A stretch of 64,000 nt of DNA from Cecembia calidifontis (GCF_004216715.1 NZ_SGXG01000001.1:434001-498000); one strand, 5' to 3'; positions 1 through 8,089 are shown, numbered from the stretch's first letter. Numbers and translations are program-made. The notes: generated by a model from the letters alone, not told the origin.

Positions 1-953
1 TTAAACTTTCTTATTGGCCTGTTATTGATTTTGGTTTCTATATTTTGGATCTGTTCCCGAGAGATTTGATTGAGGTCAGTACCCTTTGGCAGGAAAGCCC
101 TGATAAGTCCGATTCTGTTTTCCACTGTTCCTTTATCCTGTGAAGTGTATGGTCTTGTAAAGAATGTTGGGATATTGAATTTATCTCTGATTTTATAATG
201 GTTTGCGAATGCCATATCATTATCGAAAGTGATTGATTTGAAGAACGAAGCACCAATTCTCTGTATTCTCTTTGCTATTTTCTGTTCAATGATATCTGCA
301 TTTTTACCATCAAGTTTCTCTATGGTAGTAACCAAGGTTGCCCTGTCCACCAGTACCAAAAGAGCTGATTTGTGGTTTTTCCCCATCATAAGGTCTACTT
401 CAATATCTCCTATCCTTTGTCTTTTTTCAACTACAGGAGGCCTTTGGTCAATTGGAACTCTCTCCCTGATAATTCCTCTGGTATGCCTGTAATTACCTCT
501 CTTACGCTTTCTTTTACCATGCCGGAGATTCTTGTAAAGCTCCCTGTCCCTTCGGTATCTCCAATGGCTACTTTTTTTGGCAGTAAATATCCAGTTGTAG
601 AGTGTCTCATGACAAACCCCTTCTTTACCTTGTTTCTTCCAGGTGACCGATATTAGCTCTGGGCTCAATTTGTCAACAACAAGGAATTTGCGGGCCTCTT
701 CTTTAAGGGACTCGGTAAATTTGATTCGCTTTCTCTTGAGTCTATGTCTTTCGTCTGTACGGTTCTGGGCAACTGCAGCCTTATATTCACCGCTATAACG
801 GCCCCTCTTGCCGGTATTTCTTTGAAGTTCTCTGGATACAGTACTTTTGTTGACACCGATAATCGCAGCGATTTTGGTCTGGGAAGTTCCGTTTCTAAAT
901 AAAGCCTCTATTTGGTACCTTTGTTCCTGGCTGAGATGTTTAAATTTATTCAT
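1..953 (-). CDS. IS30-family transposase, 3' end outside the window
   Basis: An open frame reads from an ATG at 953 down to base 1 without a stop, about 317 codons, so only the extreme C-terminus is missing. The N-terminus (MNKFKHLSQEQRYQIEAL) is the helix-turn-helix region typical of IS30 transposases. Further in are an acidic catalytic segment (GDIEVDLMMGKNHKSALL), a second Asp in TFDNDMAF and a Glu in KGTVENRIGL, which is the DDE layout of this family. It should catalyse copy-out/paste-in transposition of its own element. Family assignment is from motifs only. The frame looks intact, so the element may be active. Confidence 0.9.
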   Translation of the reverse strand, partial: MNKFKHLSQEQRYQIEALFRNGTSQTKIAAIIGVNKSTVSRELQRNTGKRGRYSGEYKAAVAQNRTDERHRLKRKRIKFTESLKEEARKFLVVDKLSPELISVTWKKQGKEGVCHETLYNWIFTAKKSSHWRYRRDRELYKNLRHGKRKRKRGNYRHTRGIIRERVPIDQRPPVVEKRQRIGDIEVDLMMGKNHKSALLVLVDRATLVTTIEKLDGKNADIIEQKIAKRIQRIGASFFKSITFDNDMAFANHYKIRDKFNIPTFFTRPYTSQDKGTVENRIGLIRAFLPKGTDLNQISREQIQNIETKINNRPIRKF

Positions 954-980
954 GACAACACAAAATTAATATTTTCAGCC

Positions 981-1010
981 TAAGGGAAGGAACCCAGGTT
1001 CCTTCCCTTA
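981..1010. repeat. perfect 14-bp palindrome upstream of the IS30 transposase
   Basis: TAAGGGAAGGAACC and its exact reverse complement are separated by two bases. It lies 28 bp upstream of the transposase start and just inside the probable element end (around 1017-1045, not delimited because the other end is outside the window). It could shield the transposase gene from read-in transcription or translation. Confidence 0.5.
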
Positions 1011-1136
1011 AACCCTTAGTGTTGCATTTATGACTTGAATATAGGTTCACGCTACCAAAGGTTGGTAGTTTTTAACAAAACAAAATTATTTTGGGAGGAT
1101 CAACCAAATAAGTAGAGAATTGAGAAATTTCGTATT

Positions 1137-1164
1137 AGCTGAGGTTACTTCAACCTCAGCTTTT
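1137..1164 (+). terminator. rho-independent terminator-like hairpin
   Basis: A perfect stem GCTGAGGTT / AACCTCAGC with a 5-nt loop is followed by TTTT. It points into the propeller lipoprotein gene that starts about 15 bp further on, so it either ends a lost upstream gene, now replaced by IS30, or acts as a leader attenuator. Confidence 0.6.
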
Positions 1165-1178
1165 AATCTGAAATGTTT

Positions 1179-2213
1179 ATGAAAAGATTCATATTAATCA
1201 CTTTATGTTTTTTATCAGGAATATTTTTAACTGCCTGTAATGATAGATCGGAGTTAAAAGACGATAAAACAAACCAAATCCATGAGGATATTGTATTCCG
1301 TTTTCAGGAAAATTTTTCGCCAATAGCTCCAATTGTTTCATTTGATTTTGTAGGAAATGAACGCTTAGTAGTAATTACCGAAAAAAACCAGCTCATACTC
1401 TATGATAATTCTGGAAAACAAAGCAAGATAATTGATATCCATGGCGCTGGTCAATTTGAGATGATGAATCCCTCTATTGTAAAAAAATTTCAGGACCATT
1501 TTTTTGTATGGTGCACAGATTTATTAAAAATAGTACAATTTGATAATGAGGGAAATCCAGTTGATGAATACCTGGGATTTGACCATGCAATTAGAGATTT
1601 TTCTGTTTCAAAAGACCATATTATAACTTACATCCCTAACATCACGCATCAGCATTATATACAAGTGTTTCAAAAAAGTCCATTTAAGAAGGTAAAAGAA
1701 TTTGGTTACGTGGAAAATGAGCAGGTTTTATTGAATTTTAACGCGTGTTCAGGAGCTATGGACATTTGGAATAATATGCTCTTATATGCTCCTTCCCATT
1801 CCTTAAGGATTCACAATTTGGATTTAGACCGCATGGTTGATGATAAGATTATTTTCTTGGAAGATGAAAAATTTAAAGTGGAAAAATTGGAACAAGATGC
1901 TAAAACTATAATGAACCAAGACAGGATTAAAGCACTTGAATACGGACTTAAAAATAGCATCTTAAAAGGGATATATATTTTAGATAATTTCTTTGTCTTG
2001 CTAGCAGAAGTCGGCCAAATTGAATTAAACAATTTTCAACCAATTTCTTTAGATAGAGAAGAATTGGTTTTGGTTCTTGACAGAAACTTCAACTTAGTAA
2101 AAAAAATTAATCTCCCATTTGAATTTAATAAACCCTGCAATCTAATCAGAAGCTATGATAACAACTATAATACTCCCCATTTGTTGGACCAAAAGTATCA
2201 GTTGCTAAGTTAA
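1179..2213 (+). CDS. 6-bladed beta-propeller lipoprotein, probably shortened at its C-terminus
   Basis: A 344-residue protein beginning MKRFILITLCFLSGIFLTAC has a lipoprotein signal with lipobox LTAC. The in-frame ATG six bases upstream (1173) is an alternative start, but MKRF gives the cleaner signal peptide. The body has repeated strand-turn blocks (ERLVVITEKNQLILYDNSGKQ; FDNEGNPVDEYLGF; LVLDRNFNLVKKINLP) typical of the 6-bladed beta-propeller lipoproteins common in Bacteroidota, whose function is mostly unknown. It is about 45 residues shorter than the related protein at 6861-8036. An IS3 element begins close behind the stop, and a propeller-like tail lies beyond that IS at 3474, so the C-terminus may have been cut off. 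Confidence 0.75.
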   Translation: MKRFILITLCFLSGIFLTACNDRSELKDDKTNQIHEDIVFRFQENFSPIAPIVSFDFVGNERLVVITEKNQLILYDNSGKQSKIIDIHGAGQFEMMNPSIVKKFQDHFFVWCTDLLKIVQFDNEGNPVDEYLGFDHAIRDFSVSKDHIITYIPNITHQHYIQVFQKSPFKKVKEFGYVENEQVLLNFNACSGAMDIWNNMLLYAPSHSLRIHNLDLDRMVDDKIIFLEDEKFKVEKLEQDAKTIMNQDRIKALEYGLKNSILKGIYILDNFFVLLAEVGQIELNNFQPISLDREELVLVLDRNFNLVKKINLPFEFNKPCNLIRSYDNNYNTPHLLDQKYQLLS

Positions 2214-2236
2214 TTTATTTATTTGTTAATATATCC

Positions 2237-2284
2237 TTAGTTGTCCTATTTCCCAAGGGGACCCTTGGGAATTAAGACAACTAA
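2237..2284. repeat. 22-bp inverted repeat with a 4-nt loop at the left side of the IS3 element
   Basis: The arms 2237-2258 and 2263-2284 match at 20 of 22 positions (TTAGTTGTC outside, TCCCAAGG inside) around a GGAC loop. The right arm resembles the IS right end only loosely (shared core AATTRAGAC). It may be the IS end abutting a mirror image of itself, or a bidirectional terminator between the propeller gene and orfB. Confidence 0.55.
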
Positions 2285-2292
2285 CTTTTGCT

Positions 2293-3129
2293 TTATGCTG
2301 CTTTTTGGGTTGCCCCAAAATACCTTTCCCCGGGCTTCTCCCTGGTGGTATGATGGACCTTTTGGTTGTAATATTCAATATACTTTTTGACACCTTTGAG
2401 CAGGTCATAACCGTCCTCGCTTGGGTTCAGATAGATGTAATCATACTTGATCGACTTCCAGAACCTTTCAATATATACATTGTCCAAAGCCCTTCCCTTT
2501 CCGTCCATTGATACTTTGATATCCAGCCCTTCAAGGTAATTGATCCATAAGGCTGATGTGTACTGGCTTCCCTGATCGGAATTGACTATCTCTGGCTTAC
2601 CATATTCTCTGATGGCCTCTTCGATTACCTGCTTACACCATTTGGCGTCCTGACTGTTGGATATACCCCATGACAGTATCCTTCTGCTGTAAACATCCAT
2701 GACTGCGGTCAGGAACATAAACCCCTTCTGCATCGGAATGTAGGTGATATCGGTTACCCACACTTGGTTGGGTCTTTCAATCTTTAAGTTCCTGAGAAGA
2801 TAAGGCCTGATATATTCACGCAAACCGGATTTGGTAAGGTTCTTCCTCCTGTAAAGGGTTTCCCTGCCCATCAGCCTGAAAAGCCTCCTGATGCGCTTTG
2901 GGCCGACAACGAAGCCCAGTCCTGTCAACAGATAGACCATCGACACAACGCCTTCAGTAGGGTGATCGGTAAGATGCCTGTCCATGATTCCCATAAGTTT
3001 CAGATTGACCTCGTTTTCCCCTTTTGGTTTGTAATATAGACTGCTTCGGGGAACCTCCAATACTTCACACTGTCTCCTTATAGACAGCCCCTTATAATCA
3101 GAACAAATCAATGTCGCCCGATCTTTCAT
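2293..3129 (-). CDS. IS3-family transposase OrfB (DDE integrase domain)
   Basis: A 278-residue product with an HTH_21-like N-terminus (SIRRQCEVLEVPRSSLYY) and an rve-type integrase core. Visible catalytic positions are Asp in VWVTDITYIP, Asp in IVNSDQGSQYTS and Glu in NVYIERFWKSIK, the DD(35)E pattern of IS3 transposases. It overlaps orfA by ATGA and lies in the -1 frame relative to it. The functional transposase is normally the OrfAB fusion made by frameshifting. The frame is full length with no internal stops. Confidence 0.92.
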   Translation of the reverse strand: MKDRATLICSDYKGLSIRRQCEVLEVPRSSLYYKPKGENEVNLKLMGIMDRHLTDHPTEGVVSMVYLLTGLGFVVGPKRIRRLFRLMGRETLYRRKNLTKSGLREYIRPYLLRNLKIERPNQVWVTDITYIPMQKGFMFLTAVMDVYSRRILSWGISNSQDAKWCKQVIEEAIREYGKPEIVNSDQGSQYTSALWINYLEGLDIKVSMDGKGRALDNVYIERFWKSIKYDYIYLNPSEDGYDLLKGVKKYIEYYNQKVHHTTREKPGERYFGATQKAA

Positions 3130-3419
3130 ATCCCCAGTTTCTTGCAGCTTTTTTTTAAAAAGTCATTCTCTACTTTTAGCTCTCCGATCTGGGCATAGAG
3201 CTGCTCAAGGGCAGGGCCTTCTTCCTTTTTCTTTGAATGCTCCTTTTCAAATACAGCTGACATATTATCCAAAAACTCACCCTTCCACTTGGATATAATC
3301 ACAGGGCTAACATCGAACTTCTTGGACAATTCAGCCAATGTAAACTGATTCTTGATTGCTTCAAGGGCTACTTTTGCCTTGAACTCAGGAGAAAACTTTC
3401 GTCTTGTTTGCTTGTTCAT
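3126..3419 (-). CDS. IS3-family OrfA (HTH protein)
   Basis: A 97-residue protein with a transposase_8-type helix-turn-helix (RRKFSPEFKAKVALEAIKN; TLAELSKKFDVSPVIISKWK) and a C-terminal leucine-zipper-like stretch (LEQLYAQIGELKVENDFL). OrfA of IS3 elements binds the terminal repeats, and by itself it usually represses transposition. A run of eight A residues near its 3' end allows frameshifting into orfB. Confidence 0.92.
   Translation of the reverse strand: MNKQTRRKFSPEFKAKVALEAIKNQFTLAELSKKFDVSPVIISKWKGEFLDNMSAVFEKEHSKKKEEGPALEQLYAQIGELKVENDFLKKSCKKLGI
3149..3156 (-). promoter_or_regulatory. A8 slippery site for -1 frameshifting from orfA to orfB
   Basis: On the minus strand orfA reads TTA AAA AAA AGC. 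Slipping back one base gives an open frame (LKKKLQETGDMKD) that runs directly into orfB with no stop. The relative frames (-1) and the poly-A heptamer match the programmed frameshift known for IS3 elements. Confidence 0.75.
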
Positions 3420-3473
3420 AAGGTTAAATTTAAACAGTTTTTTTTAACTTAACCTCTGGTCTCAATTTTGGGG

Positions 3474-3535
3474 AGTATTATAAACCTATACAGAATAAAA
3501 TTTGAGGAAGGTGAAAATGAGATGGAATATGTTTT
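3474..3535 (+). pseudogene. C-terminal remnant of a coding sequence, interrupted by IS1380
   Basis: After the IS3 right end a frame reads SIINLYRIKFEE and then GENEMEY. It continues across the IS1380 copy if one 5-bp target copy is removed (5206-5224), ending ...EYVLLKIHF and TAA. This resembles the end of the propeller protein at 6861-8036 (...VLVKLKIHSNLNTE). It may be the severed C-terminus of the propeller gene at 1179-2213: joining that gene at its final AGT to the AGT at 3474 keeps the frame. The exact original junction is inferred. Confidence 0.5.
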
Positions 3536-3564
3536 CCTTAAATCCGCAGGGCGGATTTAAAAAA

Positions 3565-3620
3565 AGCCGAAAAAGTGGCTGAATTTATTCAATTCAGGCT
3601 TTTCCGGCTCGTTTTTTTTT
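3565..3620 (+). terminator. terminator-like hairpin in the IS1380 leader, copy 1
   Basis: An imperfect long stem (AGCCG...CGGCT, inner CTGAATT / AATTCAG) followed by nine T lies upstream of the transposase start. It should stop transcription entering from flanking DNA. The same structure is at 9809-9864 in copy 2. Confidence 0.6.
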
Positions 3621-3659
3621 CACTTATTTAGGTGTTACCACACATCCTTGATAAGCGGT

Positions 3660-4967
3660 ATGAAAATTACGAATTCGACAGAAAAAATCACACCTTTCGG
3701 AGGTTTTAATTTTGTTTTTAACTCTTTCAAAAATTCTGGTCTCCCAGAACTCATTGATAATCAATTGGGGGTTAGAGCCTTAAGGGGAGGGTTTTCATAC
3801 AGTGACATTTTCGCCAATCATATGGCTATTTTCTTTAATGGTGGCGACTGTACTGAAGATATCAATGTTCACTTGAGAGACGCACTTGAACAGGTCCCTT
3901 CATTTTCAGTATGCAGTGCCGATACAATTCTGAGAGGTATCAAAGAGCTTGCTGTTGATACAGAACTCTTTATAAATCCGTCCAGTGGAGTAAGCCATGA
4001 ATTTAATATCAATGGAAAACTCAACAGCTTGTTGTTAAAATCAGCTTGTAAGACCGGATTACTCAAGTCAGGTGTTGCTTACGACCTCGATTATGACAAC
4101 ACCGTCATTCCAACTGAAAAGTACGATTCAAAAAAGACATATAAACACGTCTATGGATATCAGCCAGGTGTAGCTTCCATAGCACATCCTGAATTTTCAC
4201 AGGCCATTCCTGTGTACGTAGAGGGCAGAAATGGCAACAGTCAGGCCAAATATTTGCAGGCTGATACACTTACACGCATGTTTGGGCAGCTTACCAATGA
4301 AAATATCCGTATCGGAAGGTTCAGAGCCGATTCAGCATCCTATCAGGAAGAAGTTCTCCGCACACTGGAAGCACATACCGAAAGCTTTTATATACGGGCA
4401 AACAGATGTGCCAAACTGGATAATATCCTTGGAAGTATAGCCCCTGAGAAGTGGCAGAAAATACGTTTGGGTGTACAGGAAATGGAAGTTACTGACCTAT
4501 CCGACTACAAACCTTTCGGTAAAGACAGGTCTTACAGGCTGGTCATTACCAGAATCAGGCGTAAAGACGGGCAGGCAGATGTGTTTAGTGGAGATGCATT
4601 TACTTACAGGGCTATTCTGACCAATGAACATACATCGTCCAATGAAGCTGTTGTAAGGTTTTATAACGCCCGGGGTGCAAGCGAACGCTTGTTTGATGTA
4701 CTCAACAATGACTTTGGCTGGTCTAAGTTGCCCTGTTCGTTCCTTGCAGAGAATACCTCCTTTATGCTTATGACGGCTATGTATGCCAATTTTTACACCT
4801 ATATCATTGGAGAGTATTCCAGAAAAGTTGATTGGCTTAAGCCTACCGACAGGCTCAAGAAGTTTATCTTCAGATTTATCACTGTTTCAGCCAAGTGGAT
4901 AAGAACGGGAAGAAGAGAAGTGCTCAAACTGTTCACGAGTAAGGATTACAAGCCGATTTTGAACTAA
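3660..4967 (+). CDS. IS1380-family transposase, copy 1
   Basis: A 435-residue DDE transposase starting MKITNSTEKITPFGGFNF. A TTG at 3648 would add four residues, but the ATG at 3660 is preferred. Recognisable family segments are LRGGFSYSDIFANHMAIFFNGGDCTEDIN near the N-terminus, DLDYDNTVIPTEKYDSKKTYK (first Asp region), FRADSASY (second Asp) and a C-terminal YNARGASERLFDVLNNDFGW block containing the Glu. It mobilises its own element. The gene is intact and identical to copy 2. Confidence 0.93.
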   Translation: MKITNSTEKITPFGGFNFVFNSFKNSGLPELIDNQLGVRALRGGFSYSDIFANHMAIFFNGGDCTEDINVHLRDALEQVPSFSVCSADTILRGIKELAVDTELFINPSSGVSHEFNINGKLNSLLLKSACKTGLLKSGVAYDLDYDNTVIPTEKYDSKKTYKHVYGYQPGVASIAHPEFSQAIPVYVEGRNGNSQAKYLQADTLTRMFGQLTNENIRIGRFRADSASYQEEVLRTLEAHTESFYIRANRCAKLDNILGSIAPEKWQKIRLGVQEMEVTDLSDYKPFGKDRSYRLVITRIRRKDGQADVFSGDAFTYRAILTNEHTSSNEAVVRFYNARGASERLFDVLNNDFGWSKLPCSFLAENTSFMLMTAMYANFYTYIIGEYSRKVDWLKPTDRLKKFIFRFITVSAKWIRTGRREVLKLFTSKDYKPILN

Positions 4968-5200
4968 ATTCAGATAAAAACCCCTCAGGAGCTCAAAAAA
5001 TAAAGATTTACAGGGAAGAGGTATGCCTTTTCCATTAAAATTGAGGAAAAAAACCGTCCATTTTATCCTCAAACCTAAAATCCATTGTCTCAAAACTATG
5101 AACACTCTTCAATCAAAGGGAAGAAATTCCCGAACTAGACCAAAAATGAACACAAACAAGCAGATTCAAATCTCCAAACTAAAATCCTGCGGATTTTAGG

Positions 5201-5384
5201 GTTTTATTAAAAATTCATTTTTAAACCACTGAAAATTTTAACATTATAGCATCAAGCCCATCGGAAGAAAATACCTACCTCTGGTTTAGCTTGATGTTTG
5301 AACATTAAATAAAATTCTATGAATCTTTTGTTACCATTTATCACTTATGAGTGTCATAAAGGAAAAGCTAAGTCCGTTCAAAAA
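5201..5384. other. 184-bp scrap of ancestral sequence between IS1380 and IS256
   Basis: It begins with the right GTTTT target copy and the last codons of the interrupted frame (stop at 5222-5224), and ends with the left target copy TTCAAAAA of the IS256 element. It contains an 8-bp inverted repeat (GCATCAAG / CTTGATG region, 5249-5297). No gene is convincing here. Confidence 0.6.
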
Positions 5385-5447
5385 GGGACTATGACACAAA
5401 CTGTGTAAGTTGGTTTCACTACTTACGAAGTTAAAGTTAAACCTCGA

Positions 5448-5486
5448 AATTCTCTGTGTGATTTAGAAGAAATCGCACAGGGAATT
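5448..5486 (+). promoter_or_regulatory. long leader hairpin of IS256, copy 1
   Basis: Arms of 17 bp (5448-5464 and 5470-5486) with two mismatches surround an AGAAG loop about 75 bp upstream of the transposase start. The arm can extend outward (CCTC / GAGG). Copies 2 and 3 carry the same hairpin, and in copy 3 one of the mismatches is repaired. Such hairpins in other IS families block read-through expression of transposase; that role is inferred here. Confidence 0.55.
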
Positions 5487-5561
5487 TGAGGAACCCGCGG
5501 TAGGCGCCCCCCGGTCTGTGTGTGGACAATTTCTTACCTTTATAACACACAGATTACAAAA

Positions 5562-6767
5562 ATGAAAAAAGAAGATCTCCTAAATGATGACTTCCTCAAG
5601 CAGTTCAGGACTGCCGGGGAGCTTAATTCCTTCCTTCAACAGCTTCAGAAAAGAGCCGTTGAGAAAATGCTTGAAGGCGAGCTGGATGCCCATCTTGGCT
5701 ATGAAAAGCATCAGAATTCCGATAATCCCAATTCAAGGAACGGCTATTCCACCAAAACAATAAAAAACACATTTGGGGAAGCTGAAATCAGAGTCCCAAG
5801 AGACAGGGACGGCAGCTTTGAGCCTGCCCTTGTGCCCAAACGCAGAAGCATGGCGGAGGGCGTTGAAAACGTGATCATTTCCATGTATGCCAAGGGAATG
5901 TCAAACCAGGACATCGAAGAACAGATCCGGGAGCTTTATGACATCAATGTTTCCTCCTCCACCATCTCAAGGGTTACCGGTGCCGTAGCGGAGGATATTG
6001 TTGCATGGAGAAACAGGCCGCTTGACCCTGTATACCTGATCGTTTGGATGGATGGTATATCCTTCAAAGTCAGGGAGAACTCCAAAGTGGTCAACAAGAC
6101 CGTTTATATTGCCGTTGGCCTCAGAACTAACGGCCTTAAAGAGATCCTAGGCCTTTGGCTTGGCAAGAATGAATCTTCGGCTTTCTGGATGGGGGTACTC
6201 ACCGACCTGAAAGCCAGAGGGGTTGAAGATATTCTCATAACGGCAACTGACAACCTGAACGGGTTTACTGATACGATAAAAGCTTCATTCCCCCAATCAG
6301 TCACTCAGATATGTGTCGTCCACCAGATCAGAAACGCATGTAGATATGTCGCATGGAAAGACCGCAGGGCGTTTACAAGGGATATGAAGGAAATTTATAC
6401 CGCCCCTACAAAAGATGCTGCTTGGGCTGCCCTGAACGATTTTGCCAAAAAATGGGAATCCAAATACGCTTATGCCATCAAAAGCTGGAGGGACAACTGG
6501 GATGAACTCACCGTTTTCTTCGATTACCCGGCTGAAATCCGTAAAATCATCTATACCACCAACCTGATTGAAAATCTCAATGGAAAGATCAGAAAATACA
6601 CCAAAAACAAGCTCTCTTTCCCGACAGATGATGCCGTAATGAAGTCTGTTTTCCTGGCTGCAAGAGAAGCATCGAAAAAATGGACTATGCCTATCAGAGA
6701 CTGGGGAGCTATTCTTAACAGTTTCCTGCTTATATTTGGTGATAGGGTCAGGCTTCTTGATACCTGA
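5562..6767 (+). CDS. IS256-family (MULE-type) transposase, copy 1
   Basis: A 401-residue mutator-type transposase starting MKKEDLLNDDFLKQF. The frame is open 14 codons further upstream, but those lie over the promoter-like TTACCTTTATAAC. Family hallmarks are HLGYEKHQ..NSRNGYSTKT, VPRDRDGSFEPALVPKR, the catalytic Asp in IVWMDGISFKV, the second Asp in ITATDNLNGF, CVVHQIRN, and the late TTNLIENLNGKIRKYTK with the catalytic Glu. Identical to copy 2. Confidence 0.95.
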   Translation: MKKEDLLNDDFLKQFRTAGELNSFLQQLQKRAVEKMLEGELDAHLGYEKHQNSDNPNSRNGYSTKTIKNTFGEAEIRVPRDRDGSFEPALVPKRRSMAEGVENVIISMYAKGMSNQDIEEQIRELYDINVSSSTISRVTGAVAEDIVAWRNRPLDPVYLIVWMDGISFKVRENSKVVNKTVYIAVGLRTNGLKEILGLWLGKNESSAFWMGVLTDLKARGVEDILITATDNLNGFTDTIKASFPQSVTQICVVHQIRNACRYVAWKDRRAFTRDMKEIYTAPTKDAAWAALNDFAKKWESKYAYAIKSWRDNWDELTVFFDYPAEIRKIIYTTNLIENLNGKIRKYTKNKLSFPTDDAVMKSVFLAAREASKKWTMPIRDWGAILNSFLLIFGDRVRLLDT

Positions 6768-6860
6768 CAATAAAACCATAATTTGAAGTTTACACACTTA
6801 TCGGGATAGTGTCTTCAAAAATGGAGATTATTTAAAACTCAGAAATTTAAACTCTTAAAG

Positions 6861-8036
6861 CTACTCAGTATTTAAATTAGAATGGATTTTTAATTTGACG
6901 AGTACCGTTTTATCTTCTTTAAGTTTTTCTTTATATTTTTCGTAGAAGGAAATAATTTGAGAACTAGGATAATTGGTTCGTATCTCATTCTCACGTTCTT
7001 TAAAATCGTTATATAAGTCAATGGATCTTGTCATAAAAACAACAGATTCTTCATCATAGGACCATGGAATAGTTCGTATTTTCATCAAATCCAAATCATT
7101 CTTAAAACTTTTTACCTGTTGAATAACAGTAAAATCATTATCTAGCCAAACAAAATGCCACACTTTATTTCCTTGAATAAAAAAAACAAAATAACCACTC
7201 CTAAAAGGGAAAAAACAAGTGATCATTTCTACAAGTTGATGCTGTTCCACAAAATTCCGTTTTTCATATCCACGCCCCAATCTGGCATGTTGTGATGAAG
7301 AAATATTTGCTGCTCCAAAGTCAAATTCAAGAACCTTAACCATCTTTCCTAACTCATCAAAAATTGCCACATGGTAGGTATATGGAATATTAAAAAATAT
7401 TAAATTTCTAAAACTGTCTTTTTGAAACCCATGATTGGAAAGCAATTTGAACCCAAGAATATTTTGGTCTACCTGATAATATCGTTCTAAAATATTACCC
7501 TTATAATCAATTTTTGCAAAGTTGTAAGCCTCATTATTTTCCAAATAATAAATTCGAAAAAATGGATGATAAAAAAATTCAGCAGATTGTAATTTGAATT
7601 TTTGCTCACCTAAAACCTGACCTTTCAGATCAAAAAACAACAATTTTTTGAGAACATTATCTTTAATGATGATACTGTCACCATGAACGAAAAAATCTTC
7701 TATATGTGAAAACTCCATTGGGCCTTGCCCTAAAGACTTCAATGTAATATGCCTATTCCCAGAATCATTAAAAATATGGATATTATCCATAACATTGTCA
7801 CTCACCAAAATTAAATCCGACTTAAACGAAATTTTATAAGGATTAACGAGAGGTAAAGAATCTGAATCATCCAAAAATACATAATTTATTTCCTCAAAAA
7901 ACTCAGAAAGCATAAGACTTTGAGAGTCTTTTGGGTCTATTCTTATTGAAGTCAACCCGGAAGGATTTTTACCTGAACAAGATCCCAAAGTAGTTAAAAC
8001 TACAGCAATTACAACTTGAAATAAACCACCTTTCAT
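6861..8036 (-). CDS. 6-bladed beta-propeller lipoprotein
   Basis: A 391-residue protein with start chosen at MKGGLFQVVIAVVLTTLGSC, which gives a clean lipoprotein signal with lipobox LGSC; the frame is open further upstream but that overlaps the peptide gene. The body shows the propeller lipoprotein pattern (LILVSDNVMDNIHIFNDSGN; KKLLFFDLKGQVLGE; HVAIFDELGKMVKVLEFDFG). It follows the small peptide gene by 53 bp on the same strand, a pairing reminiscent of NVEALA-type peptides next to TolB-like propellers in Bacteroides (family knowledge; not tested here). Its function is unknown. Confidence 0.8.
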   Translation of the reverse strand: MKGGLFQVVIAVVLTTLGSCSGKNPSGLTSIRIDPKDSQSLMLSEFFEEINYVFLDDSDSLPLVNPYKISFKSDLILVSDNVMDNIHIFNDSGNRHITLKSLGQGPMEFSHIEDFFVHGDSIIIKDNVLKKLLFFDLKGQVLGEQKFKLQSAEFFYHPFFRIYYLENNEAYNFAKIDYKGNILERYYQVDQNILGFKLLSNHGFQKDSFRNLIFFNIPYTYHVAIFDELGKMVKVLEFDFGAANISSSQHARLGRGYEKRNFVEQHQLVEMITCFFPFRSGYFVFFIQGNKVWHFVWLDNDFTVIQQVKSFKNDLDLMKIRTIPWSYDEESVVFMTRSIDLYNDFKERENEIRTNYPSSQIISFYEKYKEKLKEDKTVLVKLKIHSNLNTE

Positions 8037-8089
8037 AGGAAATATTAAAAAGAAATGGCTACATTTTATATAATGCAGCCAATAAATAT

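Larger units (their letters stand above)
2259..3473 (-). mobile_element. IS3-family insertion sequence (ends approximate)
   Basis: The element carries orfA and orfB on the minus strand with a -1 frameshift signal between them. The right end probably lies in the segment around GGTCTCAATTTTGGGG (3457-3473). The left end is uncertain because no good copy of that terminus is visible; the best partial match is near 2259-2284. No convincing target duplication was found, so the left end may be decayed. Confidence 0.75.
3536..5200 (+). mobile_element. IS1380-family insertion sequence, copy 1 (1665 bp)
   Basis: The element is bounded by inverted ends CCTTAAATCCGCAGG (left) and the complement of CCTAAAATCCGCAGG (right), one mismatch in 15. 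A 5-bp duplication GTTTT lies at 3531-3535 and 5201-5205. The boundaries are confirmed by the second copy at 9780-11444, which appears identical over its whole length. It carries one transposase gene. Confidence 0.92.
5385..6813 (+). mobile_element. IS256-family insertion sequence, copy 1 (1429 bp)
   Basis: Left end GGGACTATGACA and right end GGGATAGTGTC are imperfect inverted repeats (inner GTGTAAGTT / complement of GTGTAAACTT). An exact 8-bp target duplication TTCAAAAA lies at 5377-5384 and 6814-6821. Boundaries agree with copies at 8325-9753 and 55461-56890. Confidence 0.95.

Noticed and set aside
1..953. Broken IS30 transposase with two short separate frames
   Set aside because: Reading from the ATG at 953 gives one uninterrupted frame to the window edge; the short frames are in another phase and are shadows.
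5321..5413. Short plus-strand frame starting MNLLLPFITYECHKG at the left edge of IS256 copy 1
   Set aside because: It runs into the IS end and, with the IS removed, gives only a 39-codon frame of unremarkable composition; no support as a gene.
6297..6797. 166-codon minus-strand frame antisense to the IS256 transposase (also in copies 2 and 3)
   Set aside because: It overlaps a clear transposase frame and has no recognisable motif; its repetition simply follows from the IS copies.
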